Shown: positions 24,367 through 33,695, counted from the stretch's first letter. The stretch: 35,687 nt of DNA from DASYML01 sp036399835 (GCA_036399835.1 DASWMI010000020.1:1-35687), one strand, 5' to 3'. A program made the numbers and translations. Notes: a model not told the origin generated them from the letters alone.

Positions 24367-25953
24367 TTACTCCTTCTTTTTCTTCGCGCGCTCGCGCTCC
24401 TTGAGAACGCGGCGCAGGATTTTTCCGGAAAGCGATTTCGGAATCTGCTCGATAAACTCCAGCAGGCGAATCTTCTTGTGAGACGCGACGCGCGCGGCCA
24501 CGTAAGCCATCAACTCTTCGGCAGTCGCGTCCGTTTTTTCCAGACCGGGCTTGAGGACGACGAAGGCTTTCGGAACTTCGCCGGCCTCCTCATCCGCGTA
24601 AGGGATGACGGCAGCATCCGCGACCGATGGATGAGAGAGCAAGAGCGCCTCAAGCTCCGCCGGTGCGACCTGAAAGCCCTTGTACTTAATCAACTCTTTA
24701 ACACGGTCCACGATAAAGAAGTGACCCTCTTCATCCGCGTAGCCGATGTCGCCCGTGTGCAGCCAGCCCTCTTCGTCAATCGTCTCGGCGGTCGCGTCAG
24801 GGCGATTGAGATAGCCCTTCATGATCTGTGGCCCGCGCACGCAGATTTCACCCTCCTGATGCGTGCCGAGCGCAGCGCCCGATGAAGGGTCAACGATTTT
24901 ACATTCGGTGTTGGGCGCGAGCGTGCCGACAGAGCCGTGCTTGAACTGTGCGGGGTCAGCCGGGGTGGAATGCGTCACGGGGCTGGTCTCCGTCATCCCG
25001 TAGCCCTGCCGCAGGTGACAGCCGAGGCGCTCCATGCAGGCGCGCGAAAGGTCTTCGCCAAGCGGCGCTGCGCCGCAAAAGATGGTCTTGAGTTGCGAGA
25101 GATCGTAACGGTCAACGACGGGCTGCTTGGCGAGCGCGAGAAGCACTGGCGGGACCAGATGGGCCAGCGTCACGGAGTAAGTCTCAAGAGTTTGCAGAAA
25201 CTGCTCAAGCTCGAAGCGCGGCAGCGTGACGATGGTCGCTCCCATGTAGAGGCCCATGTTGAGGATGACGACGAGGCCGTAGATATGAAAGAGCGGCAGC
25301 ACGCAAACGAGCGTGTCATCCTCTGAAAAATAGCACAGCCCTTCCATCTGCCTGATGTTCGCAACCAGGTTTCGATGCGTCAGCATGACGCCTTTGGGCA
25401 ACCCTGTCGTCCCGCTTGAATAAGGAAGCGCGACCATGTCTTCGCGCGGATTAATCTGGACCAGCGGCGGCTCGCCCAAGCCTTCGAGCAGGGCGTTGAA
25501 GCCGGTCGCCCCTTCAGCTTCACCGATGACGAAGACCTCCTGCACGCCGGACGCGCGCGCGGCCTCTAAAGCTTTATCGAGAAGCTGCGGGACAGTGAGC
25601 AGGAATTTTGCGCCGGAGTCTTTGAGCTGCCGTGCCACCTCCTCCGCAGTGTAGAGCGTATTGACGGGCGTGTTGATACCGCCGAGCAGGGCGACAGCGT
25701 GGAAGGCCACGGCAAATTCCGGATAGTTAAAGCTGTAGATGGCGAAGACATCGCCCTTGACCAGCCCTCGCTGAGAGAGGCTCGCCGCCGCGCGCCGGAT
25801 GTGACGAGCCAACTCGCCGTAAGTCAACACGCGCCCGCTCAAGCCTTCAATCAAAGCGGGCTTGTCCGGCAGCCGCTCGGCCTGACGCAGCACAAGCGGC
25901 GTCAGCGCGACTTCTGGAATCTCAACGTCTGTGTATGGTCCACGAAAGATCAT
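24367..25953 (-). CDS. AMP-forming acyl-CoA ligase (4-coumarate-CoA ligase-like)
   Basis: A 528-residue ANL-superfamily enzyme that would activate a carboxylic acid as an acyl-AMP and transfer it to CoA. The P-loop YSSGTTGLPKG (178-188), the YGMTETSPV adenine motif (about 320-330), GWLHTGDIGY with the ribose-binding Asp, the hinge DRVKELIKYKGFQV, and the catalytic lysine in PKSLSGKILRR near the C-terminus are all present. The length is typical of 4CL and medium-chain synthetases. The substrate may be an aryl or fatty acid. It forms an operon with the SnoaL-like gene. The ATG is preceded by only a weak AAAG site. It diverges from the ATP-grasp gene across 217 bases. Confidence 0.93.
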   Translation of the reverse strand: MIFRGPYTDVEIPEVALTPLVLRQAERLPDKPALIEGLSGRVLTYGELARHIRRAAASLSQRGLVKGDVFAIYSFNYPEFAVAFHAVALLGGINTPVNTLYTAEEVARQLKDSGAKFLLTVPQLLDKALEAARASGVQEVFVIGEAEGATGFNALLEGLGEPPLVQINPREDMVALPYSSGTTGLPKGVMLTHRNLVANIRQMEGLCYFSEDDTLVCVLPLFHIYGLVVILNMGLYMGATIVTLPRFELEQFLQTLETYSVTLAHLVPPVLLALAKQPVVDRYDLSQLKTIFCGAAPLGEDLSRACMERLGCHLRQGYGMTETSPVTHSTPADPAQFKHGSVGTLAPNTECKIVDPSSGAALGTHQEGEICVRGPQIMKGYLNRPDATAETIDEEGWLHTGDIGYADEEGHFFIVDRVKELIKYKGFQVAPAELEALLLSHPSVADAAVIPYADEEAGEVPKAFVVLKPGLEKTDATAEELMAYVAARVASHKKIRLLEFIEQIPKSLSGKILRRVLKERERAKKKKE

Positions 25954-26170
25954 CTTTAAAAGAAGCCGGAAGCCTGTGCAGACAGTGGACAGAAAGTGGT
26001 AAGCGCCAAGAGCGGGCAGAGTATATCAGCTTTTCCTCCGGCTGCTGCCTGAAAAATTACTTGAGAGCGGTTTTCAATTAATGATAAAGAAAGTGACGTT
26101 GCGACACCGGAAAGTATATATTGAGGCGCGATAAACGATCTTTCATTCTCGAGCTTGAGAGCGTAAAGCC

Positions 26171-27397
26171 ATGACCGAATCGGGGGCGCGGGCTTTGAAC
26201 GTCGTCTGTCTGGCAAGCTATTTCAAGGGCAACGAATTCCTGCGCGAGTGCAGGCGGATGGGAGCGCGCGTCTTTCTCATCACGAAGGAAAAGCTGCTCA
26301 GAGAAGAATGGGCACGAGAGAGCCTGGACGAGCTGCTGGCACTGCCGGACGAATCAAGCACGGAGCTTTTTATAGAGGCCACCAGCCACCTCGCCAGCCA
26401 GATAAAGATTGACCGCATCATCGCGCTCGAAGAGTATGATGTCATCACAGCCGGATTGATTCGCGAGCACCTCTGCCTGCCGGGGATGACGGCGACTGCT
26501 GCGCGCCGCTTCCGCGATAAGCTCTCCATGCGTTTGAGGGCGCAGGCTGCCGGCATCCTCGTGCCGGAGTTTGTCCACGCGCTCAATCATGTGGAGGTGG
26601 ACCAGTACACCAAGCGCGTGCCGCCCCCCTGGGTGCTCAAGCCGCGCTCTGATGTTTCAGCCGTCGGCATCCGGAAGATGAACCGTGCGGAAGAGGTCTG
26701 GCGCGCTCTGGATGAGCTGGCCGCGCGCGAGCGGCTGCGTGAGCGTCCTTCTTATTATTTGCTGGAGCGGTTCATCCCGGGCGACGTGTACCACGTGGAC
26801 TCTATCGTTGAAGCGGGCCGCGCGGTCTTCGCGGGGGCTAACAGATACGGGCGACCCCCCATGGATGTCGCGCACCAGGGCGGCGTCTTTATCTCTTACA
26901 CGATTGAGCACGGCTCGCCGGAGCAGCAAGAGCTTTTCGAGATTAACCAAAAACTGGTCCAGTCGCTCGGGCTTGAGCGCGGCGCGACGCACGCGGAGTT
27001 TATCAGGGCGGCTGAAGACGGGCGCTTCTATTTCCTGGAAATCGCGGCGCGCATCGGCGGGGCGTATATCCCCGAAATCCTCGAAGCCTCGACGGGCCTC
27101 AATCTCTGGCGCGAGTGGGCCAGGCTGGAGCTTTCCGAGGACGAGCGAGGTTATACGCCGCAGCCCACGCGTGAGGAGTATGGCGGGATAGTGCTTTCGC
27201 TGGCGCGACAGGAATGGCCGGACACTTCCGCTTATGCTGACACGGAGATTTTTTACCGCGTCGGCAAGCGGCATCACGTCGGACTCGTCGTGCGCTCGCC
27301 GGATTTCAATCGCGTGCAGGAGCTTTTGGACCAGTACGCGCGGCGCTTCGATGAAGACTTCTCCGCCGTGCTCCCGCCGCTCGAGCGGACCGAATAA
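26171..27397 (+). CDS. ATP-grasp ligase of unassigned substrate
   Basis: A 408-residue carboxylate-amine or -thiol ligase of the ATP-grasp superfamily. The N-terminal Rossmann-like preATP-grasp domain runs to about 105 (LNVVCLASYFKG, DRIIALEEYD). The ATP-grasp core has RDKLSMRLRAQAAGI (115-129), WVLKPRSDVSAVGI with Lys157, LLERFIPGDVYHVDSIV (197-213) and the metal site HAEF Glu276 and FLEIAARIGGAYI (Glu290, Arg294). It is not the RimK/LysX length (about 280) and not a full carbamoyl-phosphate synthase. The nearest by eye are BacD/TabS-like and D-Ala ligase-like enzymes. No partner gene is adjacent, and a large secreted-protein gene follows under its own promoter. Confidence 0.85.
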   Translation: MTESGARALNVVCLASYFKGNEFLRECRRMGARVFLITKEKLLREEWARESLDELLALPDESSTELFIEATSHLASQIKIDRIIALEEYDVITAGLIREHLCLPGMTATAARRFRDKLSMRLRAQAAGILVPEFVHALNHVEVDQYTKRVPPPWVLKPRSDVSAVGIRKMNRAEEVWRALDELAARERLRERPSYYLLERFIPGDVYHVDSIVEAGRAVFAGANRYGRPPMDVAHQGGVFISYTIEHGSPEQQELFEINQKLVQSLGLERGATHAEFIRAAEDGRFYFLEIAARIGGAYIPEILEASTGLNLWREWARLELSEDERGYTPQPTREEYGGIVLSLARQEWPDTSAYADTEIFYRVGKRHHVGLVVRSPDFNRVQELLDQYARRFDEDFSAVLPPLERTE

Positions 27398-27515
27398 CCC
27401 GGAAAGCCCTGGGCGGTGAAGGGTTGCTCGCAGCGCGCAGGCTTGAAATTTATTCGAGCTTTGGTCCGGTTTTGGACCAGCGAAACATCCAGCCGTTTCG
27501 GCCCAGTAAATTATC

Positions 27516-27544
27516 TTGACAGGGTTGCTCGCGGGAATTACTCT
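27516..27544 (+). promoter_or_regulatory. Strong sigma-70-type promoter of the sugar-dehydrogenase gene
   Basis: A perfect TTGACA (27516-27521) and TACTCT (27539-27544) are separated by exactly 17 bases. The predicted start is near 27551, giving a leader of about 140 bases that includes GTTCTCCCCGG (27576-27586), also found upstream of ppk1. A TGGACCAG motif lies 36 bases upstream of the -35. Confidence 0.7.
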
Positions 27545-27690
27545 GCACACGTTAGCTGCTTTAAATCAAGTAACAGTTCTCCCCGGTTTTTCCTTATCTT
27601 CAAGCACACATCCAAGAGGGAAGCCAGGCGGCACCCGAAGCTCGCTGTTACTCAACTCTACAACCGACCCTTATCCTGAAGGAGCTACTC

Positions 27691-30600
27691 ATGAACTTCA
27701 CCAGTGGCCTCGCTGTAACTTATTCACGGACGGCTTCAGATGGCCGCCGCACAATCAGGCCGCAAGTGCGCTTCGCAAGCCTGGGCAGTGGTCCAATATC
27801 CAGCCACGCCACGCAACTCGTCGCCGCCGGATTGGTCCTGTTTGTCTGCCTTATCTCGGTCGCGCTTCGCGCTCAGGCGCAAACCATTGTTGATCCGGGC
27901 TTCAGCATTGATACCGTCACGCAACTGCCCGCCTTCAAGCCCGTCGGCCTGACCTTCGCCCCTGACGGACGCATGTTTATCTGGATGGAGAACGGCTTTG
28001 TCCGCATCTACAAAAACGGCGTGCTCCTGCCGACACCCTTTATAGACATCAGCAACCATGTCAACACGGTCAACGACAGGGGACTGCTCGGCTTCGCCCT
28101 CGACCCCAACTTCTCTTCAAACGGCTACGCTTATCTGCTCTACACTTACGAGAACGCGGGCAACCCCAACGACTCTGCTCCCAAGACCGCGCGCCTGACG
28201 CGCGTCACCGCTAATCCCAGCAATCCTGACGTGGCGATGCCGGAAACCGAAACGGTGATTCTTGGAAGCCTCGGCACGCCGCCTTGCAGCCAGTATGCAG
28301 AAGGCTCTGACTGCATCGGCTCGGATTCCGATTCTCACACCATCGGGACGGTCCGCTTCGCGCCCGACGGAAAGATGCTCGTCAGCATCGGCGATGGAGC
28401 GACCTATTGCAGCGTCACCCCGCTCGCCCTGCGTGCGCAGAACCTGAATAGCTATAATGGAAAACTCCTGCGTATCAACTCCAACGGCACAGCGCCGACC
28501 GACAATCCCTTCTATGACGGCACAAACTCCGTCAGGTCCAAAGTCTACGCCTATGGACTGCGCAATCCTTATCGCTTCGGGCTGCACCCGACGGGCGAGC
28601 CTTACATAGGTGATGTCGGCTGGGATAGTTTTGAAGAGGTCAATCGCGGTCGCGGAGCTAATTTCGGCTGGCCCTGTTTTGAAGGCGGAGGGCGACAGCC
28701 GCTTTACACTCAGCAGAATTTCGCGGAGTGCAACAGGCTCTCGACCTCGGACATCACTTTCGGACTCTATACTTATGGCCGCGACGTTGGAAACACTGTC
28801 ATCGGCGGAACTTTCTACACGGCGACTCAATTTCCCTCCACCTATCAAGGCAACTTCTTCTTCGCAGACTATGGTCGCGGCTGGATCAAGCGTATGGTCC
28901 CGGGCAGCGAGAGCCAGCCCATACTCTTTGGCGAGGGCTTTAACAATCTGGTCTCGCTCGAACTGGGGCCGGACGGCTCTCTCTACTACATCGCTTTAGT
29001 GACGGGCGAGGTGCGCCGCATACGTTTTGGCAACACCCCGACCGCGGTCGCTTCGGCCACGCCCTCCGCCGGCTATTCGCCGCTCACGGTCAACTTTTCC
29101 AGCGCAGGCTCGAGCGACCCAAGCGGATTTGCTCTGACTTACCAGTGGAATTTCGGAGACGGCACGGGCTCGAACCTTGCCAATCCTGTCCACACCTACA
29201 GCGCCGCAGGCGTCGCGGTCTTTCCGGCGACGCTGACCGTGACCAACTCGCAGGGCGTGAGCGCCTCGAAGACTATCAACATCACTGTCGGGAGTCTGCC
29301 GCCGACCGCCACCATCCTTTATCCGCGCCCGGGCCAGCATGTCCCGATGGGCAATTCCGTCAATTACACAGGCGCGGCGATTGACCCCGACCAGACCATC
29401 GCTCCAGAGACGTTTAGCTGGACGCTGCTCCTGCATCACAACGAGCACGTACACGAACAATGGACGCGCACGGGAGCCGGAGGAAGCTTCCCGGTAGAGT
29501 TTCACGGCGAAGGCACATTCTTCTACGAGCTGATTTTGACCGTCACGGATAGCAGCGGTCTCAAGGGTGTCCAGCGGACGAACGTTTACCCAAGCTCGAC
29601 CTTCCCGCGTCTTTCGCGCGACATAGGCAATGTGGCTCTTGCTGGCAGCTTTAGTAATTCGAGTCCGAATCCGAACGTGGCCGGGACTTTCACGCTGACA
29701 GGCTCAGGCTCTGACATCTGGGACACGGCAGACTCATTCCGCTACGCTTACCACCCGCTTCTCGGCGACGGCCAGATCGTCGCGCGCGTGGCGAGCCTGA
29801 CGAATACGGACGCCTGGGCCAAGGCCGGGGTGATGATCCGCGAAAGCCTGACGAGCAACTCGCCTCATGCCATGATGGTCGTCACGGCTGGCAACGGGAC
29901 GGCCTTCCAGCGCCGTTACGCGACGGGCGGCGCGAGCGCACACACAGGCGCGGGCGGCACGGCTCCCATCTGGGTCAAGCTGGTCCGCAAGCTCAATGAC
30001 TTCAGCGCCTATAATTCCGCCGACGGCGTGAACTGGACTCTAGTCGGCACGGACCACATCAACATGGCGAGGAATGCCTACATCGGACTGGCCGTCACGA
30101 GCCACAATAACGGTGCTCTGTGCACGGCTACCTTCGACAACGTGGCCTCGCGCATGAACTCCATAGACGACACGAACTTCTTCGTCCGCCAGCAATACCT
30201 GGATTTCTTTACTCGTGAGCCGGACAACGGCGGGTTCGCTTTCTGGACCAACGAGATTAACAGGTGTGCTAACCCGGCCAATCGCGGGGCGGGCGAGACG
30301 GAGGCGGCCTGCATCGAGCGTAAGCGCGTGGATGTCTCTGGCGCTTTCTTCGTCTCGATTGAATTTCAGGAAACGGGCTTTCTGGTCCATCGCTTCTACA
30401 AAGCCTCGTTTGCGCGTATGCCGCGCTTCGCGGAATTTCTCCCAGATACGCAGTCAATCGGGCGCGGCGTGATCGTCAATCAGGGCAACTGGCAGGCGCA
30501 GCTCGAAGAGAACAAGCGGCAGTTTGCCGAAGCCTTTGTCAGGCGACAGGCTTTCCGCAACATCTATGACCCGCTGAACAACCAGCAGTATGTTGATGCG

Positions 30601-30936
30601 TTGCTTGTCAATGCCACCGGGACAACGGCGCAGCCCGAAAGACAGGCATTGATTGACGGCCTCAACAACCAGACGGAGACGCGGGCCACGGTCCTGCGTA
30701 AGATTTCCGAAAACAACGCGGCACTAAAACAGGCCGAGCAGAACCCGGCCTTCGTGCTCATACAGTATTTCGGCTATCTCGGACGCAACCCGGACGACCC
30801 GCCGAACACAGACATGAGCGGCTATAATTTCTGGCTCAACAAGCTCAACTCATTCGGCGGCGATTGGCGCGCAGCCGAAATGGTCAAAGCCTTTATCACT
30901 TCGACCGAATATCGCTCGCGTTTCGGCCAACCCTAG
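27691..30936 (+). CDS. Large secreted PQQ-type sugar dehydrogenase / PKD / DUF1349 / DUF4214 protein
   Basis: A 1081-residue multidomain exoprotein with an unusually late signal segment (hydrophobic about 44-62, ending AQAQ). Residues 65-450 form a glucose/sorbosone-dehydrogenase propeller, with FKPVGLTFAPDGRMFI, DRGLLGFALDPNF, SHTIGTVRFAPDGKMLVSIGDG and YGLRNPYRFG. Residues about 450-535 are a PKD domain with YQWNFGDGTGSN. An Ig-like unit to about 640, then a concanavalin-like DUF1349-type domain (about 650-820, WAKAGVMIRESL, WVKLVRKLNDFSAYNSADG) follow. A DUF4214 module from about 826 to the end matches that of the first protein in the window. A GAAGGAG site precedes the ATG. It probably oxidises or binds sugars at the cell surface. 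Catalytic activity is unproven. Confidence 0.88.
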   Translation: MNFTSGLAVTYSRTASDGRRTIRPQVRFASLGSGPISSHATQLVAAGLVLFVCLISVALRAQAQTIVDPGFSIDTVTQLPAFKPVGLTFAPDGRMFIWMENGFVRIYKNGVLLPTPFIDISNHVNTVNDRGLLGFALDPNFSSNGYAYLLYTYENAGNPNDSAPKTARLTRVTANPSNPDVAMPETETVILGSLGTPPCSQYAEGSDCIGSDSDSHTIGTVRFAPDGKMLVSIGDGATYCSVTPLALRAQNLNSYNGKLLRINSNGTAPTDNPFYDGTNSVRSKVYAYGLRNPYRFGLHPTGEPYIGDVGWDSFEEVNRGRGANFGWPCFEGGGRQPLYTQQNFAECNRLSTSDITFGLYTYGRDVGNTVIGGTFYTATQFPSTYQGNFFFADYGRGWIKRMVPGSESQPILFGEGFNNLVSLELGPDGSLYYIALVTGEVRRIRFGNTPTAVASATPSAGYSPLTVNFSSAGSSDPSGFALTYQWNFGDGTGSNLANPVHTYSAAGVAVFPATLTVTNSQGVSASKTINITVGSLPPTATILYPRPGQHVPMGNSVNYTGAAIDPDQTIAPETFSWTLLLHHNEHVHEQWTRTGAGGSFPVEFHGEGTFFYELILTVTDSSGLKGVQRTNVYPSSTFPRLSRDIGNVALAGSFSNSSPNPNVAGTFTLTGSGSDIWDTADSFRYAYHPLLGDGQIVARVASLTNTDAWAKAGVMIRESLTSNSPHAMMVVTAGNGTAFQRRYATGGASAHTGAGGTAPIWVKLVRKLNDFSAYNSADGVNWTLVGTDHINMARNAYIGLAVTSHNNGALCTATFDNVASRMNSIDDTNFFVRQQYLDFFTREPDNGGFAFWTNEINRCANPANRGAGETEAACIERKRVDVSGAFFVSIEFQETGFLVHRFYKASFARMPRFAEFLPDTQSIGRGVIVNQGNWQAQLEENKRQFAEAFVRRQAFRNIYDPLNNQQYVDALLVNATGTTAQPERQALIDGLNNQTETRATVLRKISENNAALKQAEQNPAFVLIQYFGYLGRNPDDPPNTDMSGYNFWLNKLNSFGGDWRAAEMVKAFITSTEYRSRFGQP

Positions 30937-30960
30937 AGACAGGTCAGATTAAGGGGGTGT

Positions 30961-31085
30961 TTCAAACTTAGCCACCGCAGGCACAGAGACACAGAGAAGA
31001 TAAATCAGGATGTGATAAGGCTTTTCAACTTATCTTTTCCTGCTTATTCTCTGTGCTTCAGTGCCTGCGGTGGCTAGATTTTGAA
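30961..31085. repeat. Hairpin (MITE-like) repeat, copy 2
   Basis: About 125 bases with terminal inverted repeats, TTCAAA..TAGCCACCGCAGGCAC on the left and its near-perfect inverse at 31061-31085. The internal CACAGAGAC/TCTCTGTG arms and GGATGTGATAAG centre are shared with the copy at 22213. It lies between two convergent genes (stops at 30936 and 31095) and may serve as a bidirectional terminator. Confidence 0.8.
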
Positions 31086-31094
31086 ATGAACTTT

Positions 31095-31844
31095 TTATTC
31101 GGCTTTTGCTATCGGCCAGATGTCTACGTCTATTTCCTCTGCGTAGTGTAGGAGGGGGTCTCCGCCGCGCGTCTTGAGGCCGTGTGATTCAATCATGGTC
31201 GAACTCAGCAAGTTTAGCTCGGCCTTTTGCAGCGGCCAGGGTTCATGATAGATGCGGGCGCGATAAAGCTGGCCGTTGTTCTCCGCATAGAGGCAATAGC
31301 GCTCGACGAGAAAGAATTCGAGCGTGCCCGGATGAGCGTAGTGAGGGTTGCCGCCGATGGTCCAGCTCGCATCAAGCTCTGCGGGCGGAGAATCCGTACG
31401 GCGTAGTGAATAATCAATCGTCGCATCCTGCTGGTCCAGATTGATGTCCGCGTTGAGATACGGCAGATGATAAAGCATACGCGCGGCCATCACGGCCAGA
31501 GAGCTGCTCGCGTCGAGCGAGAAGAACCAGACGCCGGGCACACCGTCCAGGTAAACATAAGTGCGCACGTTCAATTCGTGCATCGAGCTGATGCCGGGCA
31601 GCGCCGGCATAAAGGGTGGCAGGGCGCGCATCGTCGGGATGGTAAAGGGCGTGATGGCTATCCAGGCAGAGCCATCGAAGGTGTCTATCGAGAGCTGCTG
31701 AGGGATGAGCGGGCGAAGCTGCTTTTCATCTATACGCCAGTGCATAAAGAGCAGCTTGGCCCAGACCTGATGCATGATGGGTTGGCCTTCCGGACGCTGG
31801 CGCACGGCCAGACGCTCAAGGTCTGTCAATTTTTCTTTCTTCAT
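31095..31844 (-). CDS. DUF2071 (YqjF-like) protein
   Basis: A 249-residue cytosolic protein of the DUF2071 family. The N-terminal MHQVWAKLLFMHWRIDEKQL and LRPLIPQQLSIDTFDGSAWI are the family signature. VRTYVYLDGVPGVWFFSLDAS and AARMLYHLPYLNADI form the central barrel, and FLVERYCLYAENNGQLYRA and IYHEPWPLQKAEL the closing half. The family resembles acetoacetate decarboxylase in fold, but its reaction is unknown. There is no signal peptide. The next gene upstream on the same strand begins 80 bases away. Confidence 0.9.
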   Translation of the reverse strand: MKKEKLTDLERLAVRQRPEGQPIMHQVWAKLLFMHWRIDEKQLRPLIPQQLSIDTFDGSAWIAITPFTIPTMRALPPFMPALPGISSMHELNVRTYVYLDGVPGVWFFSLDASSSLAVMAARMLYHLPYLNADINLDQQDATIDYSLRRTDSPPAELDASWTIGGNPHYAHPGTLEFFLVERYCLYAENNGQLYRARIYHEPWPLQKAELNLLSSTMIESHGLKTRGGDPLLHYAEEIDVDIWPIAKAE

Positions 31845-31923
31845 AAAAGATGCTTTCCCAGTCTGCCTCTCAACTTAATTCTTGAACGGGCACGGAGAGG
31901 GCCTGGTTGAAAATAGGTCCAGT

Positions 31924-32799
31924 CTAGGCCGCGCCGTGTTTTTTGAACCAGGCGAGGAGCCGCCGCCAGCCATCCTCCGCGTCCGCCTTGTTGTAGCTCG
32001 GTCTGTAATCGGCGTGGAATCCGTGCTGCGCATTCGGATACACGATAATCTCAGAGCCTGATTTGCCTTCTTTGAGTTTGGCGCGCATCTGCTCGACCGT
32101 ATCGAGCGGGATGCCCTGGTCCTTGCCCGCGTAGAGGCCTAGAACGGGGACTTTGAGTTTGGCGGCGATGTCAATCGGGTGTTGCGGCTGAAGCGGGTTG
32201 GCGGGTGCTTGCTTTGAAGGGACGAGCCGCCCGTACCATGCCACGCCCGCGTCCACCTTCGGATTGTGCGCGGCGTAGAGCCAGACGATGCGACCTCCCC
32301 AGCAGAAACCCGTAATGCCGAGCTTGCCCGTGTTGCCCTTGCCTGATTTTTTGGCATAAGCGACCGTCGCATCAAGATCGGACATGACCTGCTCGTCGGG
32401 AACTTTCGCCACGATGGACATCACATCCTTCATCTCTTTGAGCTGCGAGACATCGCCCTGTCTGGCGTAGAGTTCGGGCGCAATCGCCATGTGGCCCAGC
32501 TTGGCAAAGCGGCGGCAGATGTCCTTGATATGCTCGTGGACGCCGAAGATTTCCTGGACCACCAGGACGACGGGAAAGCTCTTGCCCTTGTCCGGCATCG
32601 CACGATAGGCGGGCATCTCTCCATCGCGCACGGGTATCTTCACTTCGCCCGCGACGAGGCCCTCTGTATCCGTCGTGATGACGGTCTGAGATTGTATGGG
32701 CTGGACGGCCAGCGCGAAGCCCGCGACGAGGCTCGTGACGACGAAGCCACGGCGGGTCAAATTGCTCATCGGAAAGAGACTCAACAGGTCTTCATGCAT
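31924..32799 (-). CDS. Exported dienelactone hydrolase family protein
   Basis: A 291-residue alpha/beta hydrolase with a twin-arginine signal (LTRRGFVVTSLVAGFAL, about 13-31). The dienelactone hydrolase triad is visible: Cys166 in GFCWGGR, Asp227 in YAGKDQGIP and His259 in NAQHGF, with QEIFG (82-86) as the oxyanion-side motif. The family hydrolyses dienelactone or other small esters and lactones. The true substrate is unknown. The ATG at 32799 is chosen because GCAGGAGG lies about 12 bases upstream. An internal ATG at 32769 would shorten the signal's n-region to six residues. It lies downstream of the subtilase on the same strand, 80 bases away. Confidence 0.9.
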   Translation of the reverse strand: MHEDLLSLFPMSNLTRRGFVVTSLVAGFALAVQPIQSQTVITTDTEGLVAGEVKIPVRDGEMPAYRAMPDKGKSFPVVLVVQEIFGVHEHIKDICRRFAKLGHMAIAPELYARQGDVSQLKEMKDVMSIVAKVPDEQVMSDLDATVAYAKKSGKGNTGKLGITGFCWGGRIVWLYAAHNPKVDAGVAWYGRLVPSKQAPANPLQPQHPIDIAAKLKVPVLGLYAGKDQGIPLDTVEQMRAKLKEGKSGSEIIVYPNAQHGFHADYRPSYNKADAEDGWRRLLAWFKKHGAA

Positions 32800-32879
32800 G
32801 AATTAAAGTTTACCTCCTGCGATCTGTTTGAAATGCTCCGGCGCTGGACCAGTCCAGGCCGAAAATTTATCTGCAAAAC

Positions 32880-33695
32880 TTATCCGCCCAGGCTATCTCC
32901 CGCCTCCCGGTTCTGTCGCGCGATGGTGTAGAGAATCGTCTTGACCTGGAAGGGAGTCAGGTCAGGATAGGCTTCGAGGATAAGCGCGATGATGCCGACG
33001 ATGTGCGGGCAGGCGAAGCTGTTGCCGGTCAACTGGCGATAACCGCCGCCGGGCCAGGTCGTGCGCACCTGTACACCGGGCGCGACCATCTCTATCACCT
33101 CGCCGTAACGATAGCCGAACTTGAAAGGGTCCGTATCCTCGTGCTTGCTGACGGAAACCAGCGAAGAAGAGAAGATGGAAGGATAGCTCGGCTGCGGTAG
33201 ATTGTTAGCGGCGGCGACGACTATACAGCCGGTGTGATAGGCGCGGTCGAGCAGGTCATGGAGAGGTGCGAAATACTGCGGCTTGGTCGTGCCCAGAGAG
33301 AGATTGATGACCTGCATCTTCTGTTTGATGGCGTAGTCGAGTCCGGCCAGAAACATCTCGCCGGAGCCGGAAGCGTTCGGGCCGAGCACCTTGACGCTGT
33401 AAAGCTCCACGTCGGGCGCGATTGAAGTGATAATCCCGGCGCAGGCCGTGCCGTGCCCTGCGACATCGCCCGAAGTCGAAGCCGGAAAGCTGATCTTGCC
33501 TCCTTCAGCCAGGGCTTCGACGGAGCTTTGGACCTTGCCTTCGAGCGCCGGATGATTTGTGTCCACCCCGCTGTCAACCACCGCGACGCGCACGCCGCGG
33601 CCCGTGCGTCCCTTCCATGTCGTATCGGGTTTGATGGCGGCCCAGAGGTCTGCGACCATCTTCGCCGCTTCGAGCGCTGCATCAGACTGTGTCAT
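32880..33695 (-). CDS. Cytosolic subtilisin-like serine peptidase (S8)
   Basis: A 271-residue subtilase with no signal peptide or propeptide. The catalytic triad is Asp41 (VVDSGVDTNHP), His81 (GHGTACAGI) and Ser226 (GNSFACPHIVG), with the oxyanion Asn at 164 (AANN). The catalytic-serine motif reads GNSFACPH rather than the common GTSMAxPH. The ATG at 33695 has GGGAGAG about 11 bases upstream; a GTG at 33713 would add six residues. The absence of a propeptide suggests an intracellular protease, as in ISP-type subtilisins, or one controlled by a partner. The GAF-domain gene lies upstream on the same strand and is probably co-transcribed. Confidence 0.9.
   Translation of the reverse strand: MTQSDAALEAAKMVADLWAAIKPDTTWKGRTGRGVRVAVVDSGVDTNHPALEGKVQSSVEALAEGGKISFPASTSGDVAGHGTACAGIITSIAPDVELYSVKVLGPNASGSGEMFLAGLDYAIKQKMQVINLSLGTTKPQYFAPLHDLLDRAYHTGCIVVAAANNLPQPSYPSIFSSSLVSVSKHEDTDPFKFGYRYGEVIEMVAPGVQVRTTWPGGGYRQLTGNSFACPHIVGIIALILEAYPDLTPFQVKTILYTIARQNREAGDSLGG

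Noticed and set aside
26171..27397. Reading the ATP-grasp gene as LysX, partner of the LysW-like protein
   Set aside because: It is about 130 residues too long for LysX, lacks the RimK-type N-domain by eye and lies 16 kb away, so the assignment is not supportable.
26657..27550. 297-codon minus-strand frame over the ATP-grasp gene
   Set aside because: Shadow of the plus-strand ligase; no homology or start context.
22213..31085. CRISPR array or transposon bounded by the two hairpin repeats
   Set aside because: Only two copies 8.7 kb apart, no regular spacing, no cas genes or transposase, and ordinary metabolic genes between them.
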